A model generated the notes under the pieces. That model saw only the letters and a program-made list of their open reading frames with translations. It was not told the DNA's origin and searched no databases. The position numbers were made by a program, and so were the translations under genes. From Schistocephalus solidus (Eukaryota; Platyhelminthes; Cestoda; Diphyllobothriidea; Diphyllobothriidae), in NCBI GenBank assembly GCA_017591395.1, contig WEDG01001316.1, positions 1 to 64,000 of the forward strand: DNA of 64,000 bases, written 5' to 3'. Of this stretch, positions 33,845 to 47,189 are shown one piece after another. How positions within the stretch are numbered: the first letter of the stretch is position 1; each line of letters begins with the position of its first letter.

Positions 33845-35640
33845 TATATTAACGGTATGTAGTATACACAATAAAATATATAACATGCGCATGTTGCATG
33901 AGACTGCTTATCCGAGTGCTATTCGATTTAAAGTTAATACTTTTACCTGAACTTAAATGCCAATCTAACCGGGATCTTACGACCTGGCTCCCATTGTAAC
34001 GGACCAAATGCCATTTGAAGTTACCATCATGAGCTAAAATTACTGAAATAACGGGTTGACACTCGGCACCGAGGAGAAGATTGCAATGGCCCATGCTTGC
34101 TATGGCCCTTGCAGAACAGTCCATTATATTATTTCCAAGGCCACTTTAATGAAGCCTGCTACCTGTGGAGTTGAAAACCAGATAAGGTATGCCCTGCATA
34201 GACCGGCCGCTTAGCTTCCTCGACCACGGCGCATACGTCAACCTCTGGTCCCATTCAGTATTTGTGCTTGTTGACATACAGTTTTAGTGGAAGATAGTGG
34301 GCGGGATATATTGCAAGTTGACCCCAAGATAAAAAATTCACATGGGAATCGCCATTGTGCCCAATTTGTATACCAGTGCGGGCCACCGCTGATTACGATG
34401 TTAGAATCCAAATTCAGATATGCACGTTCCTCTGTGGCCTTCCTTGCGCCAATTTGTTCGACAATTACGAAGTCCAAAAAGGAAAAAAATGACGAGCTGA
34501 GTAATGGTTAGCATGACTTGAAAAAACAGAATTGAATCCATTTATTCCTGCCCCTTCTCACCATTTTTAGCGAAAGCGCACCTTCTATTTTTTCAGTAAC
34601 ACAATAAATTGGTTAGGGTTCATAATCACTTGCTACGAAATGAGAAATTACCATGTAAATCTCCGAACTTTACATAGTCTGGTCCAATAATATGAAGTGG
34701 TGGCAGATTTGGTCACTTGTTATACAAGCTACCACACAAGAGTATGAACAAGTTCTATTATCCATCAGGATTCAGTTTGCATATGGGTTTCTGTAGTCAG
34801 CAAGGTAAGCACGATGAAGCTGTGATTCTCTCCTTCGGAATAAATAACCTTATCCATCTTGATACGTGTTGGTTTGATTTTGATTATCAGTTTGAAATAA
34901 CTTAATCAAAAATTCCAAAATACTCGGGATGGCCGAAAAACTCCAAAAGCATAAATTTTGGAGCTTTTACCCGCAAGAATTTCAATTTTCATTTTGGGTA
35001 ATCTTAACCTAGTACTCATGTAATTTACGGTAATGAACACGGAAATTAATATGCAACCTTTAACTTCAAATGATTATCACTGTCTATCTATTTTACGCCA
35101 TAAAAAACACATAATAAAATGTGTGTTGCCCATCTGAACTGATGGATTTTACTGACGCACTAATGTTTTCCGTAATCTTTATACTATGAACGTCTTCTTA
35201 GGAAATTGGTGAAAGTTAAGCAAGTGGGAGTAAAGCCACTGTAAAAGGAGTAAGCTTAATTTCAAACTGCCGCGAGGTAGCAAACTGGTCGATCATCGGT
35301 CGCTGCAAAATTCTTTGGATAGAGCAAGAAGGTAAAAATTTAGAAATCGCATTTGGCGCTAAGTTTTACTGCTAGTTCACATATTTTGCGAGACAGTGAA
35401 ACGCGCCATAGGAGATAAAGCAAAAACAATAATGGTGATATAGTCAAACAAAGCTTCAGTGTGTGCCGAGGTTTCAGACTGCGTCACCTTCAGCTAACTG
35501 TTCCTACTTCGTTAACTGAATTGTTTGTTTTACTGAACGGGAAGAACCAACTGAACCCTAACGCGCGGAGCAAGCACTTTTTTGCCAGGTCGTTTGACTC
35601 TCAATCCTTATATCTTGCATAAACTCTGCCTTGCCTTATC
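33843..35640. other. No gene recognised
   Basis: AT-rich, with only short frames. The section from about 35200 may include the 5' long terminal repeat of the Gypsy remnant that follows, but its outer boundary cannot be placed. Confidence 0.35.
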
Positions 35641-35647
35641 TTAATAA

Positions 35648-35695
35648 TTTGGGATAAGTTATATCGTCCTTCGCGTCGACAACAGTGGTGACCTT
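35648..35695 (+). repeat. LTR-end remnant and likely primer-binding region
   Basis: 'aagttatatcgtccttcgcg' and 'tcgacaacag' here resemble 'tagttatatcatcctttgcg' and 'tggacaacag' at 36831-36866. The two flank the gag-protease remnant, as the inner end of the left LTR and the same segment on the right would. 'tggtgacc' after the first may be the primer-binding site. Confidence 0.45.
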
Positions 35696-35767
35696 TCGAC
35701 CTTATTCTATTACTGAGATTCACCTCTTGAAAATATAGTCAATTTTCTCCAATTAGGCCTTCTAAAA

Positions 35768-36540
35768 ATGCCCTCTACGGATGATAACGACGCCGCAAAC
35801 TTTCTTAATGGAGTCGTATTATCTCTCCCCGACTTCTGGCAGCATGCACCCAAACTTTATTTCTTCCGTATTGAAGTTAGCTTTCACTCTACCAACGTTA
35901 CACGCGAAATATACATGTATTATTGATTAATTGAGGCTCTTCCTCTCACCATCCTTTCGCAAGTGCAGACATTTTTACATGACCCTCCATCGGATACTCC
36001 ATATTCCAAGATTAAGGCTGAGCTTCTCCGCCTGACTCCAGTTTCTGATTGCCAGCGTTATCACGCACTCCTAAAAGATGGAGCATTGGGTAATCGCAAG
36101 CCATCGGACCTCCCGCTTCGGATGAGTTCTCTTGTTGGGAACATGAACATCGACGATAAGTTCTTTAAGGAGATGTTCTTGGAACTTTTGCCAACCTCTG
36201 TCCTGACAATTTTGACCTTTGGCTCAGATGATTTAGAGACCTAAAAACTAGCAGAGATGGTAGATCGCATGATGGAGGTGGAGCGGCTGTCTTCCACGAC
36301 AGTTGGTCAGGTTTCACAGCCTCTAAGTACATCCACATCCGACCTGACTGAGCTCAAGGCAGAGAGTGCACAATTAACGGCGACTGTTGCCAATCTGCAG
36401 TTGTGTCAATGCGACGGCCCACCTAGACGTTCTTTTAGCTGTGACTGTCGTTGTTCCCGTTCTCAGCCTAGGACCTCAAATATGTGTTGGTATCATGTTA
36501 ACTTTGGCGATAAGGCCAGACGTTGTGTCCCACCCGGTTC
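35768..36540 (+). pseudogene. Ty3/Gypsy-type gag remnant
   Basis: The frame opens with ATG at 35768. A short acidic N-terminus with 'LPDFWQHAPKLYF' precedes the first stop (TGA near 35925). It continues with 'LRLTPVSDCQRYHALL' and 'FKEMFLELLPTSV', the capsid-like helical part of Gypsy gag proteins in invertebrates, to TAA at 36242, then a coiled segment and 'CWYHVNFGDKARRC', a Cys/His motif in the nucleocapsid position. Gag packages the element RNA. At least two stops and a later frameshift make this a dead copy. Confidence 0.7.
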
Positions 36541-36559
36541 CTTCAATTCCTCGCACAGA

Positions 36560-36789
36560 AGCTCCTCAGCCAGAGAGAAAATGCGCCCGAGCTCTCTGGC
36601 GACCCTACCGGTCGCACGTTTTACGCCTGTGATATCAAGAGTGGCAGGCATTTCTTAGTCGACACTGGTGCTCAAATCAGTATCATTCCTCCTACCCCAC
36701 CGACGGACGTTGCCCAAACCATGGTCTTTTCCTCTAGGCCGTTTACTCTTCTCCGATCGCAAATTTTGAATTCCAATCCGTCTCCCTAG
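36560..36789 (+). pseudogene. Gypsy aspartic-protease remnant
   Basis: In a different frame from gag, 'HFLVDTGAQISIIPPT' carries the D-T/S-G active-site triad of retropepsins. The frame stops at 36787-36789 and no reverse transcriptase, RNase H or integrase follows; the LTR-like segment comes directly after. Most of pol has therefore been deleted. Confidence 0.75.
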
Positions 36790-36830
36790 ACATAAGTCTC
36801 AGGCGACTCTTCCCTTACATGATTTGATAT

Positions 36831-36866
36831 TAGTTATATCATCCTTTGCGTGGACAACAGGGAAAG
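36831..36866 (+). repeat. Second LTR-end-like segment
   Basis: It is about 40 bp similar to 35653-35690 and lies right behind the protease remnant. It suggests deletion of pol down to the 3' LTR, or a second partial element. Confidence 0.4.
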
Positions 36867-36869
36867 CAT

Positions 36870-38600
36870 ACATCAGGGAAACATTTTGACTGCAGTGTTC
36901 CGCACAGGCGACCTTCTGGACATCGTAGTAAGCACTTTTCACCTAGTAGAGCTCTTCAGTGCGACAGGTTCATGATAGCGGTCAAATTATCAGAAAGGAT
37001 CCTATGGGGTTTGAAATATGTACCATTCGCGATGAGTCCGAATGATACACCTAATTATATAACCTCTCTTCAATATCCAAGCCTATTTGAGACAACCGCC
37101 GTGTCGTGTAACGGTAGGTCTTCCCGATGTAAATACTGTCACAGTCTAAACATATTATGCAAGCATACGTTTTGTGTATATTTAGAGAATTTTCCTTTTG
37201 TAAAATTGCTTTATAGGTATTTGTGGCATGTGATTACAATTAGTTACAAATCGTCCTTTAAATACCAGTGAACATTTCACGATTTTAACTGTTTATAATC
37301 GATTGCCAATACATTTAGATTCTCTTCTATGTTTTCACCGAAACCTTAAAATCAGATATTACTTAAAGGCGTTAACAGAAGCAGTGAGCTTTTGGATATC
37401 GCTTCTAATGGAGATAGCTGTTTGCGTCATATTTGTAGATTCATATAATCATGAAAACCCATTACCGAGAAAAATGAACGTCCACAACAAAATTTGACAA
37501 TTAATATTGCCTAAGATCAATTAAGAACCTTTTATAATAAACTAACCTTTTAAAAAGCACGCTTATTAGATATTTCGCTGACGAATATACTGTGTCTTTA
37601 CCTTTTTCTAAGGTTAAGTCAAGGTTAAAATGTGGAAGTTTTATCAGTTTTTGACCCCTGAAAATAAGTGATACACTTTTTGCTTTATAGAGGAGCGTTT
37701 TTTTGCATTTGTTTACTTTAATGGCCCGACGTAAGACTGCAAATATACAACAGAATATCCGAATATACACTAAAATATTACGAAAATGGCTAATCTGCTG
37801 ACCATTGCGTTTCTAATTTCCATAGAAGCGGAAACTATTATATACAAAAAGTGTCTTAACGCAAGCTTGCAATTTGACATAGGGTGCTACTGTAGTCCGT
37901 CTCCACAGTACCTCGCACTTACTTAGTTAAAAGTCTTCATTTTCGCCGTAGTAAAGCCAAATATTAATAAACAAGTTTATGCTTGCGTTTGTGGCAAAAA
38001 TGTCAGTAATTTGCACAAAATAATCTCTGAATGCGATTCCTTACACTTGCCCTCACTTGATTTCCATTGAATTAAGATCGAAATTTCCGGTTCCAGAAGG
38101 CATTTATTTGAAACCTTGCTTATATGAAGGGTACTTTATAGCACAATGCACAAAAAAATATGGACTTTACTCTACAATATTTAATAGCATTGCAAATTTC
38201 TTGGATATCCGGCTACCTCCGATTTTGCCCAAATCTTGCCTGTTTTCCTTCATGATATAAGTTTGAACGCATACTGTTCTTTATTAAAAGGCTTTTTCAA
38301 CCTCAAATCGGCTCAACAAACCAAAATAACAAGATCAAATGTACACTAAACTACTCATTCAAATTTCGATAACACGTTGCATGAGTAAGGTCATTTACTG
38401 TAAGTACTAGCTCGAAGGCTAGCCAGGTGGTTTGTTGATGTTTTAGCTACTTAATGACGCAGCTGTGAGGGGTTCGGCTCGCAAGAGAGTGCCTGGGGTT
38501 CTCTATTCGGTTTCTCTCCTACGACCTCTAGAGAGCAATCAGGTGGATAAGTTGAAAAATTATAAGGCATCTTAGGACGCAAAGCATTACCTACGTAACA
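36870..38600. other. No gene recognised
   Basis: AT-rich sequence with short frames only. The 141-codon frame ending at 37271 has no recognisable domain and poor composition for coding. Confidence 0.35.
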
Positions 38601-38639
38601 CACCCCTTCCCATCTCCGAAAACCCGACCATCGCGATCC

Positions 38640-39390
38640 TCGCTGCCCTAATCCCAGGACCGCCACCACCACCATTTCACTATCAACACCACAAGGCCCG
38701 AGACAATGGCAACGACAATGACCACTACCACCAACACCACTGCTGAAAACAATCCACACGACCTGCCATCCATTATAACCTCCAGCACTGCAACCAAGAT
38801 CGTCTCCTGAACCATGAAAAGGGACTTGATTTCAGCCTGTACCCATGGAGATCGCATTTCCACATCTCAAGTCGCCCTGGTAGGTATCTTATAAATCCAT
38901 CGAACAAAGATGGACGAGCCAGTGCCAGGATCACCAACATACGGCCACCGCAGCCGCCGCTACTGCCTACACTGCTCATGGTCTTTCAGTCACGACATAG
39001 GCCTACTCGGATATATGACCCTCTAATAAACGTTGGCTAAAGTCCATAAAAACACCGCACACTAACAGTCCGCACATCGCCCACAAACTTGCCCGCATCA
39101 TCTACGCAAGGTAAACGTACCTCCCATATCAGTGGGAAACAGGTTTTTTGGTGAAACCTAACCAGGTTGCGCACGGCACGCGCTGATGGACTGTTTAGCT
39201 TTGTTAATCCCTGCGCTCGATCCCACCTCAGGTTTTCCTAACTCTGTCTTGCTACCAGACCTGGGTGAGTCCGGGAGCAGAGAGTGCAGCTAATGTTGTG
39301 CAAGTCCGCTTTAATTATAAACTGATTCACATGCAGGTCACCACCCTACGCCCGCCAGTCTCTGGGGCACATGGCGAACATCAACGTTCT
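38640..39390 (+). mobile_element. Zinc-finger LINE fragment: last C2H2 modules and 3' region
   Basis: The plus strand encodes a threonine/asparagine/histidine-rich linker, then 'EPVPGSPTYGHRSRRYCLHC' and 'SFSHDIGLLGYMTL' before a stop at about 39024. The 58-63 kb LINE ends with 'EPVPGAPTYSRRARLHFPHC' and 'RTFTHRIGLLGHMRLHDKLW'. From about 39210 the sequence matches the 3' region of that LINE in sense orientation ('cctaactctgtcttgctacc', 'aaactgattcacatgcaggt'). So the zinc fingers and the 3' repeat occur together in a second, older copy. Confidence 0.7.
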
Positions 39391-40504
39391 CTAAGGTTGA
39401 AGTGACATGAGTTATCTTATTGAAATTTATATTATTGGTCACCTGTCTCATTATAAATTGCTGGACTTATCGTAGGACCACACTGATCTGATGAGAGAAA
39501 ACGTGGCACTTCCATGTTGTTCGTTACTAGAGTGGGAATAGTGTTGGCTATCCGGTTAATGTAAGTCTTCCTGCATTTACCACGTATTCACCAGTGACAT
39601 GCGGTTAAGGTTAAACGAGGTTGGTACGGCTAGAAAACAGTTAACTCTTTCAGTATGAACCGCAAAAAAACTGCACATATGTAAAACCATATTTTAAATG
39701 CTTGTGGATTGCTTAGGATTAAAACCTTTCCACGTCTGAATGAGACCTGTGCCCTCACAAAGGTAATTGAATTCTTGATTTCAGCCATGTTTTCGTAATC
39801 ACTTTTTGTTGGGGTTATGCATGCATATTGGTTAGTATAATTAGCTACCACTCTGGAAAATTATAAGAAAAACACTTCACAAAGCCTGGAAATCCTAGTC
39901 CTCGTAACATTTATGTAGACTATTAGGCAAGTGACATTTCGCAAAGCCAGTAAACGTGCTTTGCACATGTTTTATGTTTCGCCATAATAACAAAGCAGAT
40001 TCTGGCTAAAAGCATAGACTTGCTTTTCGCCGATAATCTGCCGCTGTATGAAACAACTGCGAGAATTTTGGCTCTGTAATGGGGCTCCGGGCGCTCCCTT
40101 AATAATTTCTGGTAGATAATCAAGCTTTGAAACTTCACATTTTAAAGCTCAACAGAAAGCAATGTGCTTATCAGAAGTAAGCCATTTAGAATGAGGTTAT
40201 ATAAACTCAAACCGAAGATTGATGTGTATATGTGAACAGAAATCCGTCAGCCTCATCAAGATGACAGCGTAATATTTATAAATTACGCACAGACAATCGG
40301 TAATATGCATATTTTGTATGGTTCATTACACTGACAACACAGGTAATAGCTGCGGGATCTCTCTATTTCATATGCCGTGTTTGCTACTTAAATGTAGAAA
40401 ACCTTTTCATTGTGGCGAAATGCTAATTCACCGTCAGTTTTATTTCTATAAGATGCTTTCCTTACAATCATATTGGGAACATTCCTCAAACTAAGATCAT
40501 TGTC
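39391..40504. other. No gene recognised
   Basis: AT-rich, short frames only. The string 'ctgatgagagaaaacg' at 39490 looks like a hammerhead core but has no helix II. Confidence 0.35.
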
Positions 40505-40600
40505 TTGGACAAGGAGGTTAGCGCAGTAGAAGCAGGAGAATCCTTATTACCGAGAAGATGATTGCTTGCGAGTTCGAATGAAGTGAACTGATTGAAATCT
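40505..40600 (+). repeat. tRNA-derived SINE-like sequence
   Basis: 'ggttagcgcagtagaagc' fits a pol III A-box (TRGCNNAGYNGG) and 'gcgagttcgaatgaagt' a B-box at normal tRNA distance. The acceptor arm does not pair, so a functional tRNA is unlikely. No hammerhead-like core follows in this copy. Confidence 0.5.
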
Positions 40601-43600
40601 CCCATGCGTATTTCCCGACAGGAGTTCGGAGTGTAAAGATTCGATTCGGTTAGTCAGTTACCGTTTACCACCTGTAAGTTAATTGCCGTCACCTGCCTGG
40701 ATATAATCCAATTACCATGATGTTTTCTTGTTTCTTTTTTTCCAAATAACAGCCTGCGTCTTTCATTCAGTCAAAAGCAGGTAAGGCAAACGGCTCACGG
40801 TTATACTTAGTCTATGATAAACCAATTGGTCGAACTACGATGCGTTGAACTAGTGGGTTAGAATGAAGGTTGAGCGCCAATGGATAAAAAATGAACTTTT
40901 TCCCCAGCCCCGATGACTGTTCGCTTTCGCTTTACTTCGCGCGGCACGCACTTCAACAAGTAACTTGCATGCCGTGCGTTACCTGCGTCCGTCTTTCAAG
41001 ACTTTATCGGAAGACCTTATAACGGCCGCTTTAAATGGAAGAATGCAAATGGATTTCTGACCTCTCCGTCACCGCTCCGCATCAGTCTATCTGGAAATGA
41101 CAACTGAAATGCAGAAGGAGTGGATGTATGGCGTAAGGGCAAAAAGACACGAAGCTTATCGGATTTCATCACTAGCCTCTACATTATGTAAACGTACCTC
41201 TGTTTATGTGATGACTCATCGCTTAGGCAAGTCAACGCCTACGTTATCGCACCTACCTGTCAGCAGGGAGCAGTACGGTCGACAAAACTGGCGACGAAAC
41301 TGAGCAGTTCAAGGTCGATCAACTCAAAGTTAGTTCATAATGGATATATGTTTTAGTCTGTTCAGTTCAGGTTTTGCTAGTGAATGGTTACATCAACTGG
41401 TTAGGATGCCAGTGTAAATTTGTCCAATAAAACTCTTCCTTCTCAAGTGAGTGTGCCGGGACTGCAACCATTGTTGGCCCAAATGCGTCTTATTGGAGCT
41501 TTTTCATAATAGACGAAAAGGCCGTGAATACCTTCTCAAAATCTTTCATATGTTAAAATAAGGAACAGGGACCCGTATTTTTCGCTTCAAGAATTGTCAT
41601 TCTGTGAGTTGGGCTACAAGTAAACTGAGTAGAATTTTGAGCTCTGCGGTTAATAGACTTTACTTTTATTTAAAAAAGGGGATAAGCGGAAACACTTTAT
41701 TCTACAAGGTGCCTCAGTAGCGATAAAATTTTATTTTTAGTGCACCGCTTTACAGATGTCATATCCATATTTACGCTTAACTCTCGGGCTCAAAGGCACA
41801 ACATTCTTCGAAAACTCAGCAATAAGCAACTGCATTTCCAACGCATATTTTTAAGTTTTCGTTAAGTTTTAATGAAATAACAGTTTACGGTTTCTTTGTG
41901 TTTAACAGTGTTCATTGACGCATCAATTTTGGCCTCGTGAAACTTTGATAGCATAATTTTTGGATATCAGCCAAATCACTAAACTCAATCGAAGGAAATC
42001 AGTGAGAAAGGAAAATAAGGTTTATTAATCATTTATGTTGTACAAGACAGCCACGCCAAAAGTAAAATGGCAACACTTTTATATGGAAATGTAGAAATGT
42101 GAAGAACGACAAACATCGTAGAAAGTTTTGAACTTAGTAAAGTGGGCTTTCACCTCTAGGCCGTTCCTATCCTAACTGCATTCCCGACATCGCTGCAACT
42201 GTTTGCTGATATGTGTCAACGGCATTTGGTTTGGTTTGGTATATAGGCATTTCATAAACTATGATCGGCAGCATCCCTTTCGGAGCTGGTTTCGATTTTT
42301 GAAGGTTAAGATAGAATATATACGCTATCTACGCATGCATTACAGTGAGTGGTTGATCTCATGAAAATTTAACCAGAAATTGAAAACGCGTTTACGAGTA
42401 GGAAGGATTATTTAAGGGGATGTAATATTAACTACCGTACATCCTAATGCAAGAAGATTGCGGACAGGGCGGGCTGCGGGCTTTTGATCGCATTGCTTTT
42501 CGACTGCCTGCAAAAATCGTACAATGTAAAAATAATTACTTATGTAAGATATACTTTTCCTATTGATTTCGTTGCTCTCAAAAATTAAAATATATTTTAT
42601 AGAGACCTTAAGGAAAATAAATTAGTTCTTGTAGCGGTTTTGTTGAAAATAACTTCTTCTTCATACTCAAAGGGAGGGTATATTTAGTTTTTAGGAAAGT
42701 TTTAAAATTCCCGAAAATGTTTGAGCCCGACCTGTCGTAGCGTTTACGTTTAGGGTCTCCAATATAAGAGGTGTATGCTTTCCGGGTAAAGAAAACCAAA
42801 TATTATTCTATGCCCTCAAGAAAATATGGTATATTTTTTATAAAATTTCGTAGTGGATTTGAAGTGAATTGTATACTTCCTGAGGTGCCTTACTAAATAA
42901 ACGGATATGAATCTAGTCGAACGGACATTTTATGGTTTTAAAAATCTCAAAATTAGACCCATTTTGAAACCGAACGATAGCGTTTCTTCAAGTTTAAATT
43001 TCAAGAACATGTGATTAGCTGTCACATGAGTAAAAAGATATTTTTGTCCATGCTTCTTATAAATACTACTAGCATTTATAATTGCAAGTAAAAGCAATAG
43101 TAAAAATATATACTCCTTAAATAGGGAATGTTTTACCAAGAACCGTAGCTTTAGGCTGCCGAAAGCCCTGCATTTAAGATCCGAAATTCTGACGTATCCA
43201 AAGTATGCTCGCATTATGATGTACTATAGTTAGTCTTACAACATTAATTAAACAATTCTTCTTAATAGTAAATGCATTTCAGAATTTTGGTTTATTTTGC
43301 ATGAGATCGGTCACTCACTGTAAGTGTGATTATAATGACACATGACGAATACTACTTGCAGTTTTTTAAATATCTTTCACCGAATGATTTGCTATTTACT
43401 CACTGGTATTTCAATCTATAGATATTTCCACAACCGGTTTGAGCGAGGTGATGTTTGTAAAGGAATTATCATTTAATTTTATTTATTTTCGGGATCTCTT
43501 TTTAAACTGCCAATATCATGAAATTCGATAACCTTATAAAATAGTATTTCCTTTAAAATTTAACTTATGGTCAAATCTTATTTCATATAATTTGATTGGC

Positions 43601-46570
43601 AGTGTTCGTGACCCAAATTGAATTGATTTTCCAAAACATATATAGTTAAATAGTGCCATAAACACTGTGATATTATGCGTTGCCTTGTTGGAAGGCTTCT
43701 AAGAAAATTGTTTTGACTTCAAGGTACACAAACATTGAACTTTATCCAGTTACCAGATCTGCAAAGGAGTAATCCAAACAGACTTGTACTAACACAGAAT
43801 CTCAACCAGGTCTTTTAAAAGTAAAATTAGAATGCTTTTAAAGAACTAATAAATGGTGCCGTAGACCTAACTCACTAGCACAGCTGCGAACGAAAAGTTG
43901 AAGGTTATCAGTATCCTACGACTGAGGTATTCTTCTACTAGGATGTAAGTCGAGTAAGTATCTGTGGTCTTGTTAGACTCGTCAACATTATTTCTGTCTG
44001 CGTCCGGAAATTGGGGAAAGTTACTGCATCAGATGCACTGAAAAACTAGTAATAAGGTTTTCGATTTTCTTCCAAATAAAAGAACAGTTAACGTATTTAA
44101 TGTCATGAAAAATGGGAGTGCGGTCGTGGAAACACTCGAAATGGATTATAGTTACTGGGGTGACAAGGACGATAAGACCAGATCTGTCGGTAAGATCAAA
44201 GCGTAAGGAGGGACCTTTTCCACTGTCCCTCCCGCGCTACACTCATTCTGATCCCTCTGTGATCAGGAACCAACAAACACTGCTCCTTAGTTTGGGAAGA
44301 AAACAGCCTGGGGTTTTCCGAACGCGTAAGGAGATAACGTAATATCTAAATCGGTCAGTGGAAGTGTTGATCAAACTTCCTGAATGTGACCTCATCTGAT
44401 GTAAGGAAAATGGAAACTGGAAAGCGGAGACGGCTCACCACGATTCAGTTTGGGCTAAAGTTTTTAAATATTTGATGCAGTGAACTTACAATAATACCAC
44501 TGCAATTGCAGACAACAACTTACATTTAAGACTACATTTTGAATTCCTGGGGAAAGTTACTCAGGGAAAATCCTTTTGTGAATATGACTGCAGCTAAACT
44601 TTGAAGCAACGTGTGGTTGATATCTCATTGACTGCTGTTGGTAACTCCGGACAAAATATTAACATATTATTTACCATTTCTAAAAAGAGTTTATTTCAGT
44701 AGATGCTATATGTTATAATGGAGGTTCAAAACTAAAAAAAGATTAACTTGAAAAAAACGTTTTACCTTTACTTCTGAAATATTTTTGGCGATCTTTTAGT
44801 TATTCACTCCAGGAAACAACTTCACCTTTAACTGCGTGGCAGGCATAGACCATGGATTCGATCTCATCCAAATCGCACGAATCGTGACATTTAACAGACG
44901 AAGTGGACACCAGGCATGTAGATCGGCTACTGACTGCTGAAGAACTACAAAAACAAATCAACAAGCGTACTGAAAGTAATTTCCGTCTGTGTTCAACTTT
45001 ATACTGAAGCTGCACATTTTCACACACCACCCTGGGAGAAATGTGAAAAAAACCGTGCAATTCAACGTAGAACCAAGATTTTTATGTTGGTGAGTAAGTA
45101 GTGCTAACTTTGATCATTTTCCTGAAGATGAGCCTTTTTATGCCCTTCCCGAATGTTGATGCGAATGTTTAGGTCACATTCCATCAGCTTGAGCAAAATA
45201 ACTGCACATTATTCCCAAGTATTACGTAAATATATACAGAGATGAAGTCAAAATGCTCCCCGTATAAGTTCTGGTTCAAGGCCTCGATAATATTTGTTTG
45301 ATCAGTGCCCAGTGATCACTGAAGGATAACAAGAGAATCATCTGCCTGACAAGGGAAGCAGCAAGCGCACTCTGAAAGGGCCTTTAAACATAAATACTTG
45401 TATCTTCGTCACTTAGTGAGCAGTCACAGCTGCTAACGAAAAGACGTGGGAGTGATGTATGTGGACGGTATCCACTTGCGGTCGGCCGAGGCAGAACTCC
45501 AGGGCACCCCGGAAGCTCAATAAAAGTTAGACTGCGAATTCTCCCTGGCCCCTGGCCCTACTCAGATCAGACCAAAATATAGACAGCAGAGCCCCGCTAT
45601 GCGGGATGGCAGGAAACCAGCCAGTGATAAAACACTTTCACCTGGAACTTTTCCGTGTTGATGAAACCAAAGTCCCAGATTTTGGGCCTCTGCGCTAAGT
45701 AAAACGAGGTAACAAATCCCTCAGTACTGTACTGCTAACCATCCGACTAGAGGATAGGACGCAAAGAAGAACCTTCCCTCATGGTTAATGCAAATAAAGA
45801 GCGCACATGGGGCCTAGGCTAGTGCACAGACTGCAAACGAGGACTCGAATCATTCAATCAAATCGCGTGGGTCTGTTAAGGGGCTAACGATGGTCTGCGG
45901 GCAAATTATAATCGTGTGCCACACTAACGCACTAATAGGCCGAAAAGGGTTCAATGTTCGGTTAAGGAATAATCACCATGTGAGCCTCCGAGGAGGACAA
46001 TAGGAAAAACGCCACCTTGACGAGTTTGTCAGCAGGACCTTTGGAAATGAAATACAGACCTTTTGAGATGTTTCTGTATATGCAATGGCTGAAATAAAGA
46101 CTGGACCCGACTGGAGCACAAAAGGAGAGATTTCAAACTGATAATTTGGCAGACGTTGAGGGAAATCAACCCTAGTTCCGCAGGGTAGATGTTTTCGCTG
46201 CTACAGCGTAGAAAAAGATGCCTTGTAACACTCATCGATTTCGCAATTAATTATCGCTTTTTCTAAGTCAAGTGACAACCTCAGCTGTAAGCCCAGGGCA
46301 AAACGACATCGTCCATATTGTGCCATTCAATCAGGAATACATGGGAGAAAGTTACTGGCATGTGACTTAACATATTTCCGATGGCAGCCGAGAAGATATT
46401 GGCTAGTAACTCCATTGATGAAACTTTTGGTGAGCAACCGGCATGGTTGGCAGTTTGGGGATGGCCTACCGATGATGCCACTTATGTCTACTAAACTCCG
46501 TGGTCTATCTCGGTAGCCTTCCTCACCTTCGGATACAATTTAAATTCTAGTCCCCGTCTCGTATACTAGT
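40601..46570. other. No gene recognised (about 6 kb)
   Basis: Mostly AT-rich sequence. The longest frames (76-94 codons at 42930-43214, 44112-44342 and 44800-45060) show no domain, no splice context and no family resemblance. A somewhat GC-richer patch at 45.4-45.95 kb looks repeat-derived but matches nothing else in the window. Confidence 0.35.
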
Positions 46571-46585
46571 GTAGGTTTTGATTAA

Positions 46586-47100
46586 CTAGTATTGGTGTTC
46601 ACCAAGTATCAACCAAAATTCTGGGCTTGTTATGACAACGACACCTTTGTCGTTATTAGAACAACTGACATAGAGCACCTCAAGGAAATACTGAAAATGG
46701 TAGACCTGAATATCCAATTGACAATGGAAGGCGAGACCAACAACCAACATCCCTTTCTCGACTTGCTTGTGATCCAGTGAACGACTGGACAACTGCAAAC
46801 CATAGTGTTTAGAAAAGTCACCGACACGAAGCAAATGCTACACTTTAACAGCAATCACCCTCTGTCTCACAAACGCAGCTGCATCCGCACTCTGTTCCAA
46901 CGAGTCGAAACCCATTGCAACACGCCAGCAGACAAGGGCTGAACGACTGTACCTCAAGAACCTCAACAAGGCTAATGGGAATCCGAACGATTCTATCGAG
47001 AAAGCCAGGTGCCAAGTGAACAGGTGATGGTTAAGAGAACAGCAACCTGAAGTCTGTGGGCCATTCCCTTCTTTAAGAGAGTAGCTGAGGCGGTTTCCCA
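46586..47100 (+). pseudogene. Penelope-like reverse transcriptase, C-terminal half
   Basis: The frame reads 'FTKYQPKFWACYDNDTFVVI', where the catalytic box 'Y.DDTF' has become 'YDNDTF', then 'IQLTMEGETNNQHPFLDLLV' and, after a TGA at 46778, 'FNSNHPLSHKRSCIRTLFQR' and 'VETHC'. This order (YVDDTF, 'I.FT.E.E....FLD', 'SNHP..HK.S....L..R') is typical of Penelope-like RTs. A frameshift near 46935 is followed by 'YLKNLNKANGNPNDSI'. The palm and fingers upstream are missing. Confidence 0.8.
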
Positions 47101-47189
47101 ACTTTTAGAACCCATCAGAGTAGGGGTAGCCCACCGACCCAAAGCAAAATTCGTCGCCGTTTGGTGCAACCCGAGGACACACTGCTACT

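Noticed and set aside
33669..33950. Frame with a (YI)n peptide
   Set aside because: The tyrosine/isoleucine run is only the translation of a (TA)n microsatellite.
39488..39510. 'ctgatgagagaaaacg' as a hammerhead core
   Set aside because: Both core halves are present but directly adjacent, leaving no helix II.
40505..40600. Functional tRNA gene
   Set aside because: The A and B boxes are good but acceptor and anticodon stems do not pair, so it is kept as a SINE-like tRNA derivative.
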